This document shows, piece by piece, positions 25,586 to 33,123 of a DNA stretch of 64,000 nucleotides. This stretch comes from Paenibacillus sp. NFR01 (GTDB lineage Bacteria; Bacillota; Bacilli; Paenibacillales; Paenibacillaceae). The translations under genes and the position numbers were made by a program. The stretch is from NCBI RefSeq assembly GCF_900111565.1, contig NZ_FOIK01000003.1, positions 186,001 to 250,000 on the forward strand, read 5' to 3'. Below the pieces are notes generated by a model. The model was given only the letters and a program-made list of their open reading frames with translations, searched no databases and had not been told where the DNA came from. How positions within the stretch are numbered: the first letter of the stretch is position 1; the number at the start of each line of letters is the position of its first letter.

Positions 25586-26188
25586 TCAGCGCTGTCCGTG
25601 CCGACCTTTGCTCTGCCGTGCTTTGCCGCGCCCGCTGCGGCTTGGTCTGCCGCGGCCATGCCGGCGTGTGCCGGCAAGCTTGTTCAGGGCGCGGCCGCCT
25701 GCGCCGCCGCCCACGGCCTGCTGCTGCCGCGTGCCAGGGCTGTCGATCGCGGCGTTGGTGCCCCCGCTGCTGTAGGTGCCGCCGCCGCTGCCTACCTGGG
25801 TTGCCGAAGAACTGCCCGTGCCCTTCGGCACCTTAACCGTCTGATTGTTGACGACGACAACAATCTCCTTGCGCCCGTGCACGATAGGAGGCAGGGTGCG
25901 GATTCTCCCGCCCCGCCGGCCCTTCGCGCCGCCGAGGTTGGCAGCATTGCCGCCCGCGCCAACGCTCTGTTGCTGCCGCGTATACGGCGAAGCGATCGCC
26001 GCATTGCTGCCGCTGGCGCTGCTCCGCCCGGCGCCGCTGGCGATCTGCGTCGTATTGGCCGCATTGGTGTACTGGTTATTGATGACATACACCAGCCGGT
26101 CCACGCCGGCCAGCGGTGTGCGGGTTACGATTCGGCGTTTGCCCTTTTGAATGATTACGGTAATCCGGTCAACCTGCTTTGCCACCAT
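25586..26188 (-). CDS. Gly/Ser/Arg-rich protein with internal NAAI-SP-TRQQQ repeats
   Basis: The 200-residue protein has an ordered start (VAKQVDRITVIIQKGKRRIV, then VDRLVYVINNQY) and a second related strand pair (RKEIVVVVNNQTVKV). Each is followed by a Gly/Ser-rich segment containing a repeat, NAAIASPYTRQQQSVG and NAAIDSPGTRQQQAVG. The C-terminus is a basic tail rich in Arg, Gly and Lys. So the protein is an internal duplication. No signal peptide is visible from the chosen start at 26188 (AAAGG upstream), though the frame is open to 26317. I do not recognise a family; a spore or coat role is possible but not shown. Confidence 0.65.
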   Translation of the reverse strand: MVAKQVDRITVIIQKGKRRIVTRTPLAGVDRLVYVINNQYTNAANTTQIASGAGRSSASGSNAAIASPYTRQQQSVGAGGNAANLGGAKGRRGGRIRTLPPIVHGRKEIVVVVNNQTVKVPKGTGSSSATQVGSGGGTYSSGGTNAAIDSPGTRQQQAVGGGAGGRALNKLAGTRRHGRGRPSRSGRGKARQSKGRHGQR

Positions 26189-26422
26189 GCTCATCCCTTT
26201 CGCTGGAGGTTTCCCTATCATTAATGCGGCAAGGGAGAAAGCGTGAGCAAGAACGGGCGTTATGAACTGCAAATATACGCTTGCCCAAGTGCGGAAATAG
26301 ATGGACAACCAGCCCAATTTTGAATACAGTTATTTACAGCCGCGGCCTTTTGCGGATGAAACGAAAGGATGTAACACACGTATCAGAAGCATAATGATAG
26401 ATACAGGAAGGATGGATACGTT

Positions 26423-26641
26423 TTGGATAACGGTTTAAATGTTATTTTGTATGAAAAGCTGCCCGACGGCGAATTGCAGGTCATCGAGGAGCGGAGCTGG
26501 AGCATGAACATGGTTTCGTCCCTGGAGCATGTCAATTATCTCGTTGTCGGCGGGCGCGAGTATGAAACCGTCGAGGGCCGGCTCAACGTGGATGAAGGCA
26601 AGCTGGAGCTGTTGCTTGTCCCAATGCGCACTGAAGCATAA
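26423..26641 (+). CDS. small hypothetical protein, first gene of the GSPS-like operon
   Basis: The 72-residue soluble protein alternates short strands (LNVILYEKLPDGELQVIEER, then YLVVGGREYETVEGRLNVDE), suggesting a small beta-sheet domain. The start codon is TTG with AGGAAGGA about 10 nt upstream. It lies 24 nt before the Gly-Gly-tailed protein gene and is probably the promoter-proximal gene of the operon. I do not recognise a family. Confidence 0.65.
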   Translation: MDNGLNVILYEKLPDGELQVIEERSWSMNMVSSLEHVNYLVVGGREYETVEGRLNVDEGKLELLLVPMRTEA

Positions 26642-26665
26642 TAGCGACGAAAGAAGGGTCTGAAG

Positions 26666-27373
26666 TTGGCAAACGAAGAGAATGCAAAAGATTCGGCCGT
26701 CTCGCGGCTGTTTACCGCGGACGGCAAGCCGCTGCGCGTATTGTCCACCTCGCTGGGCGTAGCACTGCTGGCCAATGCGCTGTTTGTTCCCGGCGGCGCG
26801 CACGCGACCGGCGGCTCTGCGGAGCAGCCGAAGCTGGTCTCCTGGTCTACCGATGAGGTCAAAGCTTATTTTGATCCGAACGTGGACTGGAACATTCCTT
26901 ACCCGGAAGAGAAGGAGACGGAACAAACGTCTACCGGCGTCCAGACGTCCGGGGGCACAACCGTGATCAACAACTACGGCGGCTACAGCTCCGGTTTCGG
27001 TTGGGATGATCTCCTGCTCTACCACATGCTGTTCAACAGCGGGTCGATTTATTCCTCCCGGGGCTGGTACAATGACCGGCCGACCTATTACGGCGGAACA
27101 CGTACGACCTACAAGGCGCCGAAGTATTCCAGCGGCAGCTTCCAGAACAAGCCGGTAGCCGGTTCGGTCGTCAAACCGCGCACCTCGACCTCGTCCACCG
27201 GTTCCATTACGCGGAGAAATACCTCCTCCAAAACCGGCGGCGTCGGCGGCAAATCGAGCGGCCTCGGCTCATCGACCAAATCCGGTTCGTCCACGAAGTC
27301 CGGCTCGGTCAGCAGATCGACGACCTCGGGAAGCTCGAAATCCAGCGGCAGCCGGAGTTCGTTCGGCGGATGA
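26666..27373 (+). CDS. exported Ser/Gly-rich protein ending in Gly-Gly, coupled to ATP-grasp ligase
   Basis: The 235-residue protein has a hydrophobic export segment (about 24-45, ending AHATGG), an acidic region, a Gly/Tyr-rich middle with INNYGGYSSGFGWDDLLLYH, and a long Ser/Thr/Lys-rich disordered tail ending GSRSSFGG. Its stop codon overlaps the ligase start in ATGA (27370-27373). In enterobacteria, YgiB/YjfM (DUF1190) proteins precede the homologous ligases YgiC/YjfC and, as I recall, also end in a Ser-rich tail with Gly-Gly, so this looks like a functional counterpart. The start codon is TTG. A role as substrate of the ligase is inference. Confidence 0.7.
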   Translation: MANEENAKDSAVSRLFTADGKPLRVLSTSLGVALLANALFVPGGAHATGGSAEQPKLVSWSTDEVKAYFDPNVDWNIPYPEEKETEQTSTGVQTSGGTTVINNYGGYSSGFGWDDLLLYHMLFNSGSIYSSRGWYNDRPTYYGGTRTTYKAPKYSSGSFQNKPVAGSVVKPRTSTSSTGSITRRNTSSKTGGVGGKSSGLGSSTKSGSSTKSGSVSRSTTSGSSKSSGSRSSFGG

Positions 27374-28593
27374 GCGCCGGAGAGAGCGCATTCCGCCTGA
27401 TCGACCGGACGCAGCTGGAGCGGGAGCCGCGGGTAGAGGCGCTGCGGGATCTGGGCTTTGGCTGGGCCGATTTGGATGAAGAAGCTTACTGGCTCGACTG
27501 TGTTGCCGTCATGCGCGGCGACATTTACACGGAGCTGGAGACGGCCGCAGGTAAGCTCTGGCTGATTCTCGACAAAGCGGCTCGGTACGTTCACGGACGG
27601 CATGATCTGTATGAGCTGCTGGGCATTCCGCCCGTGCTCTGGGAGATGCTCGATCTTTGCCCGCTGCCGGAGCCGGGATTGATCAGCCGCTATGCCCGCT
27701 TTGATTTTGCCGTTGCCGATGACGGAACGATCAAGCTGCTGGAGCTGAATGCCGATACGCCGACCGGGTATGTCGAGGCGTCCATTGCCACGCCCTGGGT
27801 CTGTGCGGATGCAGGCGTAGCCAGCCGAAATGAAGGCATGAAGGACCTGGTGGCTGCGGCGTGGGCCGTGGAGCAGCCCGATACGGCAGCTTGCGTCGCT
27901 TACGGTTCGCATCAGGAGGACTCCGGAACGATAGAAGCGCTCGTGAAGCACAGCGGACTTGCGGTGGAATGCGTCGATTGCCTTGACTTGTGGATCGATG
28001 AAGGTACCGTGCGCGTCGGCGAAGAACGGGTGATCCGGCGGATGTTCGCCTTGTACCCGAAGGAATGGATGGCCGTCGACGATGCCGGCGACGCGCTGGC
28101 CTATGCGGTGGAGACCGGCAAGCTTGCGCTGTTCAACGGCCCGCACAGCATCCTGCTGCAATCGAAAGGCCTGGTTGCCGCAGCATGGGGCATGTATGAG
28201 CTTGGCCTGCTTTTTGACGAAGAAGAACGCGCCGCCATCGCGAAGTATATTTTACCGACCTATAACAAACCGGTGTTCTCCGGCAGCTTTGTCTCGAAAT
28301 CGGTATTCGGCCGCGAAGGCGGCTCGGTCCGCCTCTTCGATGAAGAGGGCGAACTGGAGCTGGAGGACGAAGAAGGCTTTGACAGCAGCGTCCTGTTCCC
28401 GGTGGTTTACCAGAAACGGGCGGAGCTGGCCCGGATCGAAACGCCCGAAGGGGAACTGCATCTGCTCACCGGCATGTTCGTGCTGAACGGAAAGCCCTGC
28501 GGCCTGCTTGGGCGCGCCGGCGGTCCGATCACGGGAAATGCCAGTCATTTTATTGCAATAGGAGTGGAGGAGCTTGAGCATGAACAAGAATAA
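27370..28593 (+). CDS. glutathionylspermidine synthase-like ATP-grasp amidoligase
   Basis: The 407-residue protein matches the synthetase half of glutathionylspermidine synthase: RYARFDFAVADDGTIKLLEL at about 107-126 continuing NADTPT, RMFALYPKEWM at 224-234, FNGPHSILLQSKGLVAAAWG at 255-274, and the nucleotide-binding VSKSVFGREGGSV at 308-320. It lacks the amidase domain of E. coli Gss and has the size of YgiC/YjfC. The family forms amide bonds at the expense of ATP; the real substrates of YgiC-type members are not known. Its start overlaps the preceding gene, and the lipoprotein gene downstream overlaps its end. Confidence 0.85.
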   Translation: MSAGESAFRLIDRTQLEREPRVEALRDLGFGWADLDEEAYWLDCVAVMRGDIYTELETAAGKLWLILDKAARYVHGRHDLYELLGIPPVLWEMLDLCPLPEPGLISRYARFDFAVADDGTIKLLELNADTPTGYVEASIATPWVCADAGVASRNEGMKDLVAAAWAVEQPDTAACVAYGSHQEDSGTIEALVKHSGLAVECVDCLDLWIDEGTVRVGEERVIRRMFALYPKEWMAVDDAGDALAYAVETGKLALFNGPHSILLQSKGLVAAAWGMYELGLLFDEEERAAIAKYILPTYNKPVFSGSFVSKSVFGREGGSVRLFDEEGELELEDEEGFDSSVLFPVVYQKRAELARIETPEGELHLLTGMFVLNGKPCGLLGRAGGPITGNASHFIAIGVEELEHEQE

Positions 28594-29236
28594 GCCGGGT
28601 CACCCGGGCGTCGCCGGACGGCTAGCGCGAATCGCCGCGCTGCTGCTCGTTTCGGCATCGCTGCTGCTGGGCGCCTGCGGCAACGAGAACAGCGTGTTCC
28701 ATACGGGAACGTCCGCCCAGACGACGGACAGCGTATCGCGCGTGCCGTGGGATTACCGGGTTGTAGAGAGCACGGTGGGCGATCTGATCGGCAGCGACAT
28801 GACGGTGCTGCCGGATAATGAAATGCTGCCCAATGACAACAATTATGCTACCGGGGACAAAATCTGGACCCTGCAATTCATGGACGCCGAGCTGACGACC
28901 GATGCGGACCAGAAGAACGAAATCCGGCTATCGTCGTGGACGACGATCAAGTCGTATCCGGACCAAAAAGCGGCGGCGGACGATCTGGCCCAGCTGAAGG
29001 TATCGATTACGACCGACGTCGATCTCGTCGGAGTCTACAAGACGAGCTATCAAGGCAAGACGCGCAATTTTGCCGTGCTGGAGCTGCCTTCGGGCAACCG
29101 GATCAAGCAGCCGGTTGACGATAAGCGATATACGGCGCTCGAGAAGCAGAAGCAGGCTTCCGTCGTGCTGGAGGAAGTCCATGATTTTGCCGATTATGAT
29201 TTGGCATATGCGAAATTCAGGGGGTGGGCGAAGTGA
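28580..29236 (+). CDS. lipoprotein of the GSPS-like operon
   Basis: The 218-residue protein has a basic start, a hydrophobic stretch and the lipobox LLLGAC, so it should be lipid-anchored outside the membrane. The mature part is alpha/beta with many charged residues (NEIRLSSWTTIKSYPDQKAA, then KTRNFAVLELPSG) and no domain I recognise. ATG 28580 lies 8-9 nt after GGAGG, inside the end of the ligase gene; the DUF350 gene overlaps its stop codon. Translational coupling implies a joint role with both neighbours. Confidence 0.75.
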   Translation: MNKNKPGHPGVAGRLARIAALLLVSASLLLGACGNENSVFHTGTSAQTTDSVSRVPWDYRVVESTVGDLIGSDMTVLPDNEMLPNDNNYATGDKIWTLQFMDAELTTDADQKNEIRLSSWTTIKSYPDQKAAADDLAQLKVSITTDVDLVGVYKTSYQGKTRNFAVLELPSGNRIKQPVDDKRYTALEKQKQASVVLEEVHDFADYDLAYAKFRGWAK

Positions 29237-29625
29237 CAGTCGTAATTAATCTGGTGGTCAGCGTGCTGACGATCATTCTGCTGCAGGTGCTCGGAATGGT
29301 GGTATTTACGCTGATGACGCCGTTCAAGGACATCGAAGAAATCAAAAAAGGCAATGTAGCCGTGGCGCTGGCGCTCGGCGGCAAATTTCTGGCAACGGCC
29401 ATTATCATCGGCGTGTCGGCCTACACCAATACGTCCATCTGGCATATGATGCTCTGGTTTGCAGTCGGCTACGTCTGTCTGATCGCATCCTATTGGATTC
29501 TGGAGCTGTTTACGCCCGGTTTCAAAATCAGCGACCATCTGCAGCAGGGCAACGCCGCCGTTGGCGTGTTGTTGTGCCTTGTGTTTGTCGGAACCGCCTT
29601 TGCGGTCAGCAGCCTGATTATTTAA
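29233..29625 (+). CDS. DUF350 membrane protein (YjfL-like)
   Basis: The 130-residue protein has four hydrophobic helices built from two copies of a two-helix unit, each beginning with a Gly-Asn-x-Ala-Val motif (KKGNVAVALALGGKF and QQGNAAVGVLLCLVF). This is the DUF350/YjfL signature. GTG at 29233 overlaps the preceding stop as GTGA; GTG at 29224 is the alternative. In E. coli the homologue sits with a GSPS-like ligase and YjfM, the same company as here. Its molecular function is unknown. Confidence 0.85.
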   Translation: MTVVINLVVSVLTIILLQVLGMVVFTLMTPFKDIEEIKKGNVAVALALGGKFLATAIIIGVSAYTNTSIWHMMLWFAVGYVCLIASYWILELFTPGFKISDHLQQGNAAVGVLLCLVFVGTAFAVSSLII

Positions 29626-29659
29626 GGGGCCAAGTTCACGCGAAGGGCGGGGCGGACAA

Positions 29660-30685
29660 GTGCATTTTTTTATACTACGGGTGACCGGCAGGCTGATGCG
29701 GCTGCGCAAAACGGCGGTGGCGGCTCTTATTCTCGCGTTTATCGCGATAAGCACCACTGTCGCTTTTTTGCTGGAGCCGGACAATTTCCATACCTGGTTT
29801 AACGCCTTTTATTGGGTGATGACCACCATGGCCACGGTCGGCTACGGCGACTTCTTCGCTAAAACCGCAGCGGGCCGGGTATTTACGATTTTCCTGTACA
29901 TTTTTGGCATCGGACTGCTCAGCCTTGTGATCGGCAAAATCGTCGAAGGCATGAGCGCCATGCAGCGGAGGAGAGGAGAGGGAACGTTGAGCTTTCACGG
30001 AAAAAACCATGTTATCTTGATCAATTGGAGCCGGAAAGCGGAGGCGGCCGTCGGTGAAATTCTCAGCTACCTGCCCAAATGCCATATTGTCATTATCGAC
30101 GAGAGCAAGCAGCATCCGCTGGAGCAGATGGACCAGGTGCATTTCATCAGCGGCGACGCGTCGAGCGATGAAATCTTGCTGAAGGCGAATGTTCAGGAAG
30201 CGCGGGCGGCTATCGTATTCGGCGATATGCGCATCGACGAGGCTTCGCTGACCGACGGCAAGTCGCTGCTGATTGTATCCAGCATTGAGCGGATGGCGCC
30301 GCAGGTACATACCACGGTAGAGATTATGCAGGAGAACAACATCCGCAATTTCCGCCATGTCCATGTGAATGAATTTGTCCTGTCGCATGACGCCGTGTCC
30401 CGGCTGGCCGTACGCTCGGCGCTGCAGGAGGGCAATTCCGAAGTCATCACGCAGCTGCTGAGCCGCCAGTACGGGGACGACATCTACGAGGTTCCGCGCA
30501 ACGGCGACTGGACCACGTACGGCGACGCGTTTAGCGACCTGCTGCGGCAGGGGGCCACGCTGCTCTCCGACCGCGGCGATCTCGGGATCAACCGCAAGCT
30601 GGATCAGCCGATTCCGGATGACGCCAGATTGTATATCGTGACCGACGAGGAGACGTACAAGCGCATCCGCGGCGCGGCTGTTTAG
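29660..30685 (+). CDS. two-TM potassium channel with RCK-like domain
   Basis: The 341-residue protein has a first membrane helix (about 18-38), a pore loop with the K+ selectivity filter TVGYGD at 59-64, a second helix (about 73-97), and a cytoplasmic Rossmann-like regulator-of-conductance domain starting KNHVILINWSRKAEAAVGEI. It resembles Bacillus YugO. The start is GTG. It lies 34 nt after the DUF350 gene. A link between membrane potential or K+ flux and the ligase system is inferred from the operon only. Confidence 0.85.
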   Translation: MHFFILRVTGRLMRLRKTAVAALILAFIAISTTVAFLLEPDNFHTWFNAFYWVMTTMATVGYGDFFAKTAAGRVFTIFLYIFGIGLLSLVIGKIVEGMSAMQRRRGEGTLSFHGKNHVILINWSRKAEAAVGEILSYLPKCHIVIIDESKQHPLEQMDQVHFISGDASSDEILLKANVQEARAAIVFGDMRIDEASLTDGKSLLIVSSIERMAPQVHTTVEIMQENNIRNFRHVHVNEFVLSHDAVSRLAVRSALQEGNSEVITQLLSRQYGDDIYEVPRNGDWTTYGDAFSDLLRQGATLLSDRGDLGINRKLDQPIPDDARLYIVTDEETYKRIRGAAV

Positions 30686-31026
30686 CGGAACGCTTTTTCG
30701 GGTAATAAGCCTCAGGTGGGAAGTGGATGACAATCAATGAACGGATGGAACGGCATGGTTCATGTAATTCCGAAAGGTAGTTGATTTACCCATGTACTAT
30801 CTAAAGGGGAAAAGGAAAACAAGATCGATATTTCGGCGATTGTTTTCAGGGAAGGCACCCTAGCAACTGGAGACTGGCATCATAACGTTAAATAAATAAT
30901 TTCGCTTCTCACCTTTTTATGAAGGCCCTGCAGCTGCTGCAGGGCTTTCTTGTGTATTTTTTGACATAGTCCTTTATGGAATATCGTGATTTAATGGTAA
31001 AAAAATTTACTTAGGGGAAGTATAGC
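30686..31026 (+). promoter_or_regulatory. 341-nt structured leader upstream of the diguanylate cyclase gene
   Basis: No gene is present. The region holds several stems on the + strand: a GAAA-capped stem CCGAAAGG near 30762, a long stem between GAAAACA and TGTTTTC (about 30814-30842), AGGG-AAGGCA-CCCT near 30843, and a terminator at 30921-30960. This arrangement looks like a leader with attenuation, or the 3' end of the operon plus a new promoter. It does not match the c-di-GMP-I, c-di-GMP-II or c-di-AMP aptamer consensus as I know them. Confidence 0.4.
30921..30960 (+). terminator. hairpin with weak T tract upstream of diguanylate cyclase gene
   Basis: GCCCTGCAG pairs with CTGCAGGGC around CTG, followed by TTTCTTGTGTATTTTTT. 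It may end the GSPS-like operon or act as an attenuator. Confidence 0.7.
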
Positions 31027-32598
31027 ATGCCATGGATGGAAGGTTATCCGTATTATCTGATCATGGGCAGTGTTCTTAGTCTCTACATGGGTGTCAGTTC
31101 CGCTAAACAACGCCGTACGCCGGGAAGACGCTTCCTGTGGATTTTGATGCTGCTGGTCAGTTTCATGTTTGCTGCGACGGCCGGCGAGATTCTTGCGGAC
31201 CGGTTCCGGGACAAGCTCTGGTGGAAAAATGCGCAGCAGGTGCCGCTTTTTTTGAGCACGATTTTCCTGTACGCCGTCATCAAGGATTATATCTCGCGCT
31301 CCACGGAAGGCCTTGCTGCAAAGCTGGCCTGGTTTAGCGTGCCCGTCTTCGCCGATATTCTGCTGATCGTTACGGACACCCGTCACCATCTGATGCGAAG
31401 CTCGGTTTCGGTCCAGACCGTCCACGGGATTAGCGGCATTGCGGTCGAACCGACTACCCTGAGCATGCTCCTCATCGCATACGATCAGCTTTTTGCCTTA
31501 TATGCCGTATATTTGCTCTTTCTCTCCCTGATCAATGCGCCTAAACATGCCTTCAAGCGGAATCTGCTGCTTCTGTTGGCATTGTCCATCCCTGTTCTCT
31601 TCTCTTTGGTCCTTCCGTTCACCCGGATTACGATTACGGGATTAACGGCGTTGACCTATATCCCTCCGATCATTGCCGGGTATGTTACGCTGTTTCGCGA
31701 TCCCCGTCTATCCCTATACCCGCTGGCCAAAAATAAAATTCTGGAGCATATGAAGGACGGCATAGTGCTGACGAACCGTTACGACCAGATCATTGAAGTC
31801 AACGAATCCGGGTCCGCCATCCTGAGCGCACTGGCCGGGGAACCGCCGGACGGGTGGATGGGGCAAAGTATCTCCCCGCTGCTGGATGCCCATAAGAACA
31901 TCGCCGAACCGTATGCCAGCCGCCGGGAAGCACAGTTTGAGATTGAAGCTTCCAAGGCGGAGGGGATCTGTTACGGGGTGTCGCTGATCACCGTGGAGCG
32001 GGAAGGCAGGACGCCGGGAGGCATGCTGCTGGTGTTCAGCGATTTAAGCGAGAAAAAGCGTTATGAACGGGAGCTGTACCAACAGGCCACGGTGGATGAT
32101 CTGACCGGCCTTTACAACCGCAGGCATTTCATGCGGCTGGTGCAGCTGCATATGATTCAAGGCGCCGGCATGGCACTGTTCCTATTCGACATTGACGACT
32201 TCAAGAAGATCAACGATACCTACGGGCATATGGGCGGGGACCAGGCGCTGGTCGAGCTATCGCGCAAAATCCGCAAGATGTACAAGCATAAGGGCATTGC
32301 CGGGAGGGTTGGCGGCGAGGAATTCGCCGTTTGCTTTTTTGCGGGCAGCGAGGAGGAGGCGTGGAAGGAGGCGGAGCACTTCCGGCAGACGGTCAGCGAG
32401 CATACCGTCCATCTCGAGGGCGGGCAGAAGGTGAGGCTTACGGTCAGCATCGGCATCGCTTTTATGGACGACGGCAATACCACGTTCGGGGATTTATACC
32501 GGGAGGCGGATGCCGCGCTCTACACCTCCAAATCAAGCGGCAAAAACAGGGCGACGCTCGGACGCCCCGGGAATCGGCGCAGGACGCTTGAAGGTTAG
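31027..32598 (+). CDS. 7TM-PAS-GGDEF diguanylate cyclase
   Basis: The 523-residue protein has seven N-terminal hydrophobic helices of the histidine-kinase-type 7TM sensor (to about residue 225), a PAS domain (about 235-345) and a C-terminal GGDEF domain with the active motif GGEEF at 429-433, preceded by LFDIDDFKKINDTYGHMGG. The motif is intact, so it should make c-di-GMP from two GTP. The position of the inhibitory RxxD site before GGEEF reads HKGI, so product inhibition may be absent. The signal sensed is unknown. Confidence 0.88.
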   Translation: MPWMEGYPYYLIMGSVLSLYMGVSSAKQRRTPGRRFLWILMLLVSFMFAATAGEILADRFRDKLWWKNAQQVPLFLSTIFLYAVIKDYISRSTEGLAAKLAWFSVPVFADILLIVTDTRHHLMRSSVSVQTVHGISGIAVEPTTLSMLLIAYDQLFALYAVYLLFLSLINAPKHAFKRNLLLLLALSIPVLFSLVLPFTRITITGLTALTYIPPIIAGYVTLFRDPRLSLYPLAKNKILEHMKDGIVLTNRYDQIIEVNESGSAILSALAGEPPDGWMGQSISPLLDAHKNIAEPYASRREAQFEIEASKAEGICYGVSLITVEREGRTPGGMLLVFSDLSEKKRYERELYQQATVDDLTGLYNRRHFMRLVQLHMIQGAGMALFLFDIDDFKKINDTYGHMGGDQALVELSRKIRKMYKHKGIAGRVGGEEFAVCFFAGSEEEAWKEAEHFRQTVSEHTVHLEGGQKVRLTVSIGIAFMDDGNTTFGDLYREADAALYTSKSSGKNRATLGRPGNRRRTLEG

Positions 32599-32648
32599 GA
32601 ATATGCTACAATGGGCTAGAGAATCTAATCTATGAAATGAGGACTTCC

Positions 32649-32936
32649 ATGAGCGGGAATGACGGCAAGGTGAACGAACAGGAACTGGTGGCGGTGCTGG
32701 CGGCGGAAACGAAAGCCGATCCGAAGCAGATTCAGCTGGTGCTGAAGCATGAGCAGCATTTTATCAATAACGCCAAGGCGAACAGCAAGGGCGAAGTCGA
32801 CATCGACAGCGATGACCTGCTGGATTACATTGTGGCACAGCGCGATGTAAAGCTGGATGAACTGACGGTGGAGACGATCCTCGAAGCGGAAATGGACTAT
32901 CTGATCAGCAAAGGCCTGGCCGGTTATATCGACTAG
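32649..32936 (+). CDS. small acidic hypothetical protein
   Basis: The 95-residue protein is acidic and probably helical (VNEQELVAVLAAETKADPKQ, then LTVETILEAEMDYLISKGLA). ATG 32649 has GAGGA 5 nt upstream; ATG 32637 has none. It lies 50 nt after the cyclase gene and could be co-transcribed. I do not recognise a family. Confidence 0.65.
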   Translation: MSGNDGKVNEQELVAVLAAETKADPKQIQLVLKHEQHFINNAKANSKGEVDIDSDDLLDYIVAQRDVKLDELTVETILEAEMDYLISKGLAGYID

Positions 32937-32946
32937 CTTGCCGCAC

Positions 32947-33002
32947 CGGCCCCCGGAATTCGGTTGCGGCCCGCGCAAACCGAGGGCCGGGGGTTTGTTT
33001 TG
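32947..33002 (+). terminator. imperfect GC-rich terminator
   Basis: CGGCCCCCGG and CGGTT pair with AACCG and GGCCGGGGG in an imperfect long stem, followed by TTTGTTTTG. Confidence 0.6.
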
Positions 33003-33123
33003 CCAAGAATAATGGAGGTATTGCCAAGAAGCGGTACCTTCTAAAGCTCCGGGGACGGTGCTAGAATTGAGTAGTATTGAGAGCGGTTACATCCGATGCA
33101 TATCAAATGGAGGCTCTAAAGCG

